A stretch of 5,733 nucleotides of DNA, taken from an uncultured Bergeyella sp. (GTDB taxonomy: Bacteria; Bacteroidota; Bacteroidia; Flavobacteriales; Weeksellaceae). How positions within the stretch are numbered: the stretch's first letter is position 1; each line of letters starts with the position of its first letter. The position numbers and the translations under genes were made by a program. The notes below the pieces were generated by a model. The model was not told where the DNA came from. It made no database searches and saw nothing but the letters and a program-made list of their open reading frames with translations. The stretch covers positions 1 through 5,733 of the forward strand of contig CAKAOY010000084.1 of NCBI GenBank assembly GCA_916710115.1. The letters run 5' to 3'. Of the stretch, positions 5,501 through 5,733 are shown piece by piece.

Positions 5501-5733
5501 ATGCAAAATTTCACAAAAAAAATTCGGCCTTTCACTTATATCACAGCCTTATATTTGACTATTTCTCTTATTTTAAGGGTTGTCTTTATGTTTCATCCAA
5601 TCACTACATCGGATTTTTCCATTTTTGAGGTATTGAAAATCATCTTCATTGGAACTTTGGCCGATAGTTTTACGATTATTTTAGCAAGTTCATTGATGGC
5701 AATTTACTTATTATTCATCTCAAATAACAAGTA
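5501..5733 (+). CDS. Partial membrane protein, probable LTA-synthase/sulfatase-family N-terminus
   Basis: An open frame starts at ATG 5501 and continues without a stop to the window edge (77 full codons). The start MQNFTKKIRPF is basic, followed by a first hydrophobic segment (about 11-31), a short loop F-H-P-I-T-T-S-D-F (31-39), and a long hydrophobic stretch (about 44-73) interrupted by G-T-L-A-D-S (51-56), probably two membrane passes. The pattern L-R-V-V-F-x-F-H-P-I-T then a G-x-x-x-D in the next helix is one I recall from flavobacterial members of the LTA synthase/alkaline-phosphatase superfamily (COG1368), which have about five N-terminal helices and a periplasmic sulfatase-like domain moving phosphoglycerol or phosphoethanolamine groups. 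The catalytic domain lies outside the window, so the family call rests on resemblance of the N-terminus only; that it is a real multi-pass membrane protein is clear. It is transcribed away from the ABC exporter. Confidence 0.6.
   Translation, partial: MQNFTKKIRPFTYITALYLTISLILRVVFMFHPITTSDFSIFEVLKIIFIGTLADSFTIILASSLMAIYLLFISNNK

Noticed and set aside
1..5733. Mobile element, CRISPR array, tRNA or rRNA, or a defence system
   Set aside because: No transposase, terminal repeats, spaced direct repeats, cloverleaf or defence-domain motifs were seen; base composition looks uniform across the window.

Overview
The window is strongly AT-rich and shows Bacteroidota promoter grammar: TAnnTTTG -7 boxes sit just upstream of several genes, and no clear Shine-Dalgarno sequences are visible. 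Protein style (a lipoprotein with a short signal, an Omp85 porin, an MdlA/YheI-like ABC exporter and an LTA-synthase-like N-terminus) points to a flavobacterium, most likely of the Chryseobacterium/Weeksellaceae group. That placement is inference from recalled family resemblance; no search was run.

Layout, left to right. (1) A minus-strand unit: a 338-aa sugar-1-phosphate nucleotidyltransferase (185-1201) followed by the first 41 residues of a small lipoprotein (1-125, cut by the window edge). (2) A divergent promoter region (1202-1356) with -7 boxes on both strands and a perfect 10-bp tandem repeat. (3) A plus-strand overlapping pair: a short-chain dehydrogenase/reductase (1357-2148) and a 533-aa Omp85-family outer-membrane protein (2138-3739), overlapping by 11 bp. 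(4) A convergent junction with only 3 bp between the two stop codons and a small palindrome over it. (5) A 544-aa fused permease/ATPase ABC exporter on the minus strand (3743-5377). (6) A 123-bp divergent promoter region, then the first 77 codons of a membrane protein (5501-5733) that looks like the N-terminus of an LTA-synthase/sulfatase-type phosphotransferase.

Almost every gene has a plausible cell-envelope role (sugar-nucleotide supply, lipoprotein, outer-membrane barrel, lipid or drug exporter, membrane phosphotransferase), but the genes lie in at least four transcription units and need not act together. I see no RNA gene, CRISPR array, insertion sequence or phage element, and no strong evidence for an undescribed system. 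The points most worth a second look are the SDR-Omp85 overlapping pair, the Asp in place of the catalytic Glu of the ABC ATPase, that protein's early C-terminal end, and its apparently leaderless promoter.
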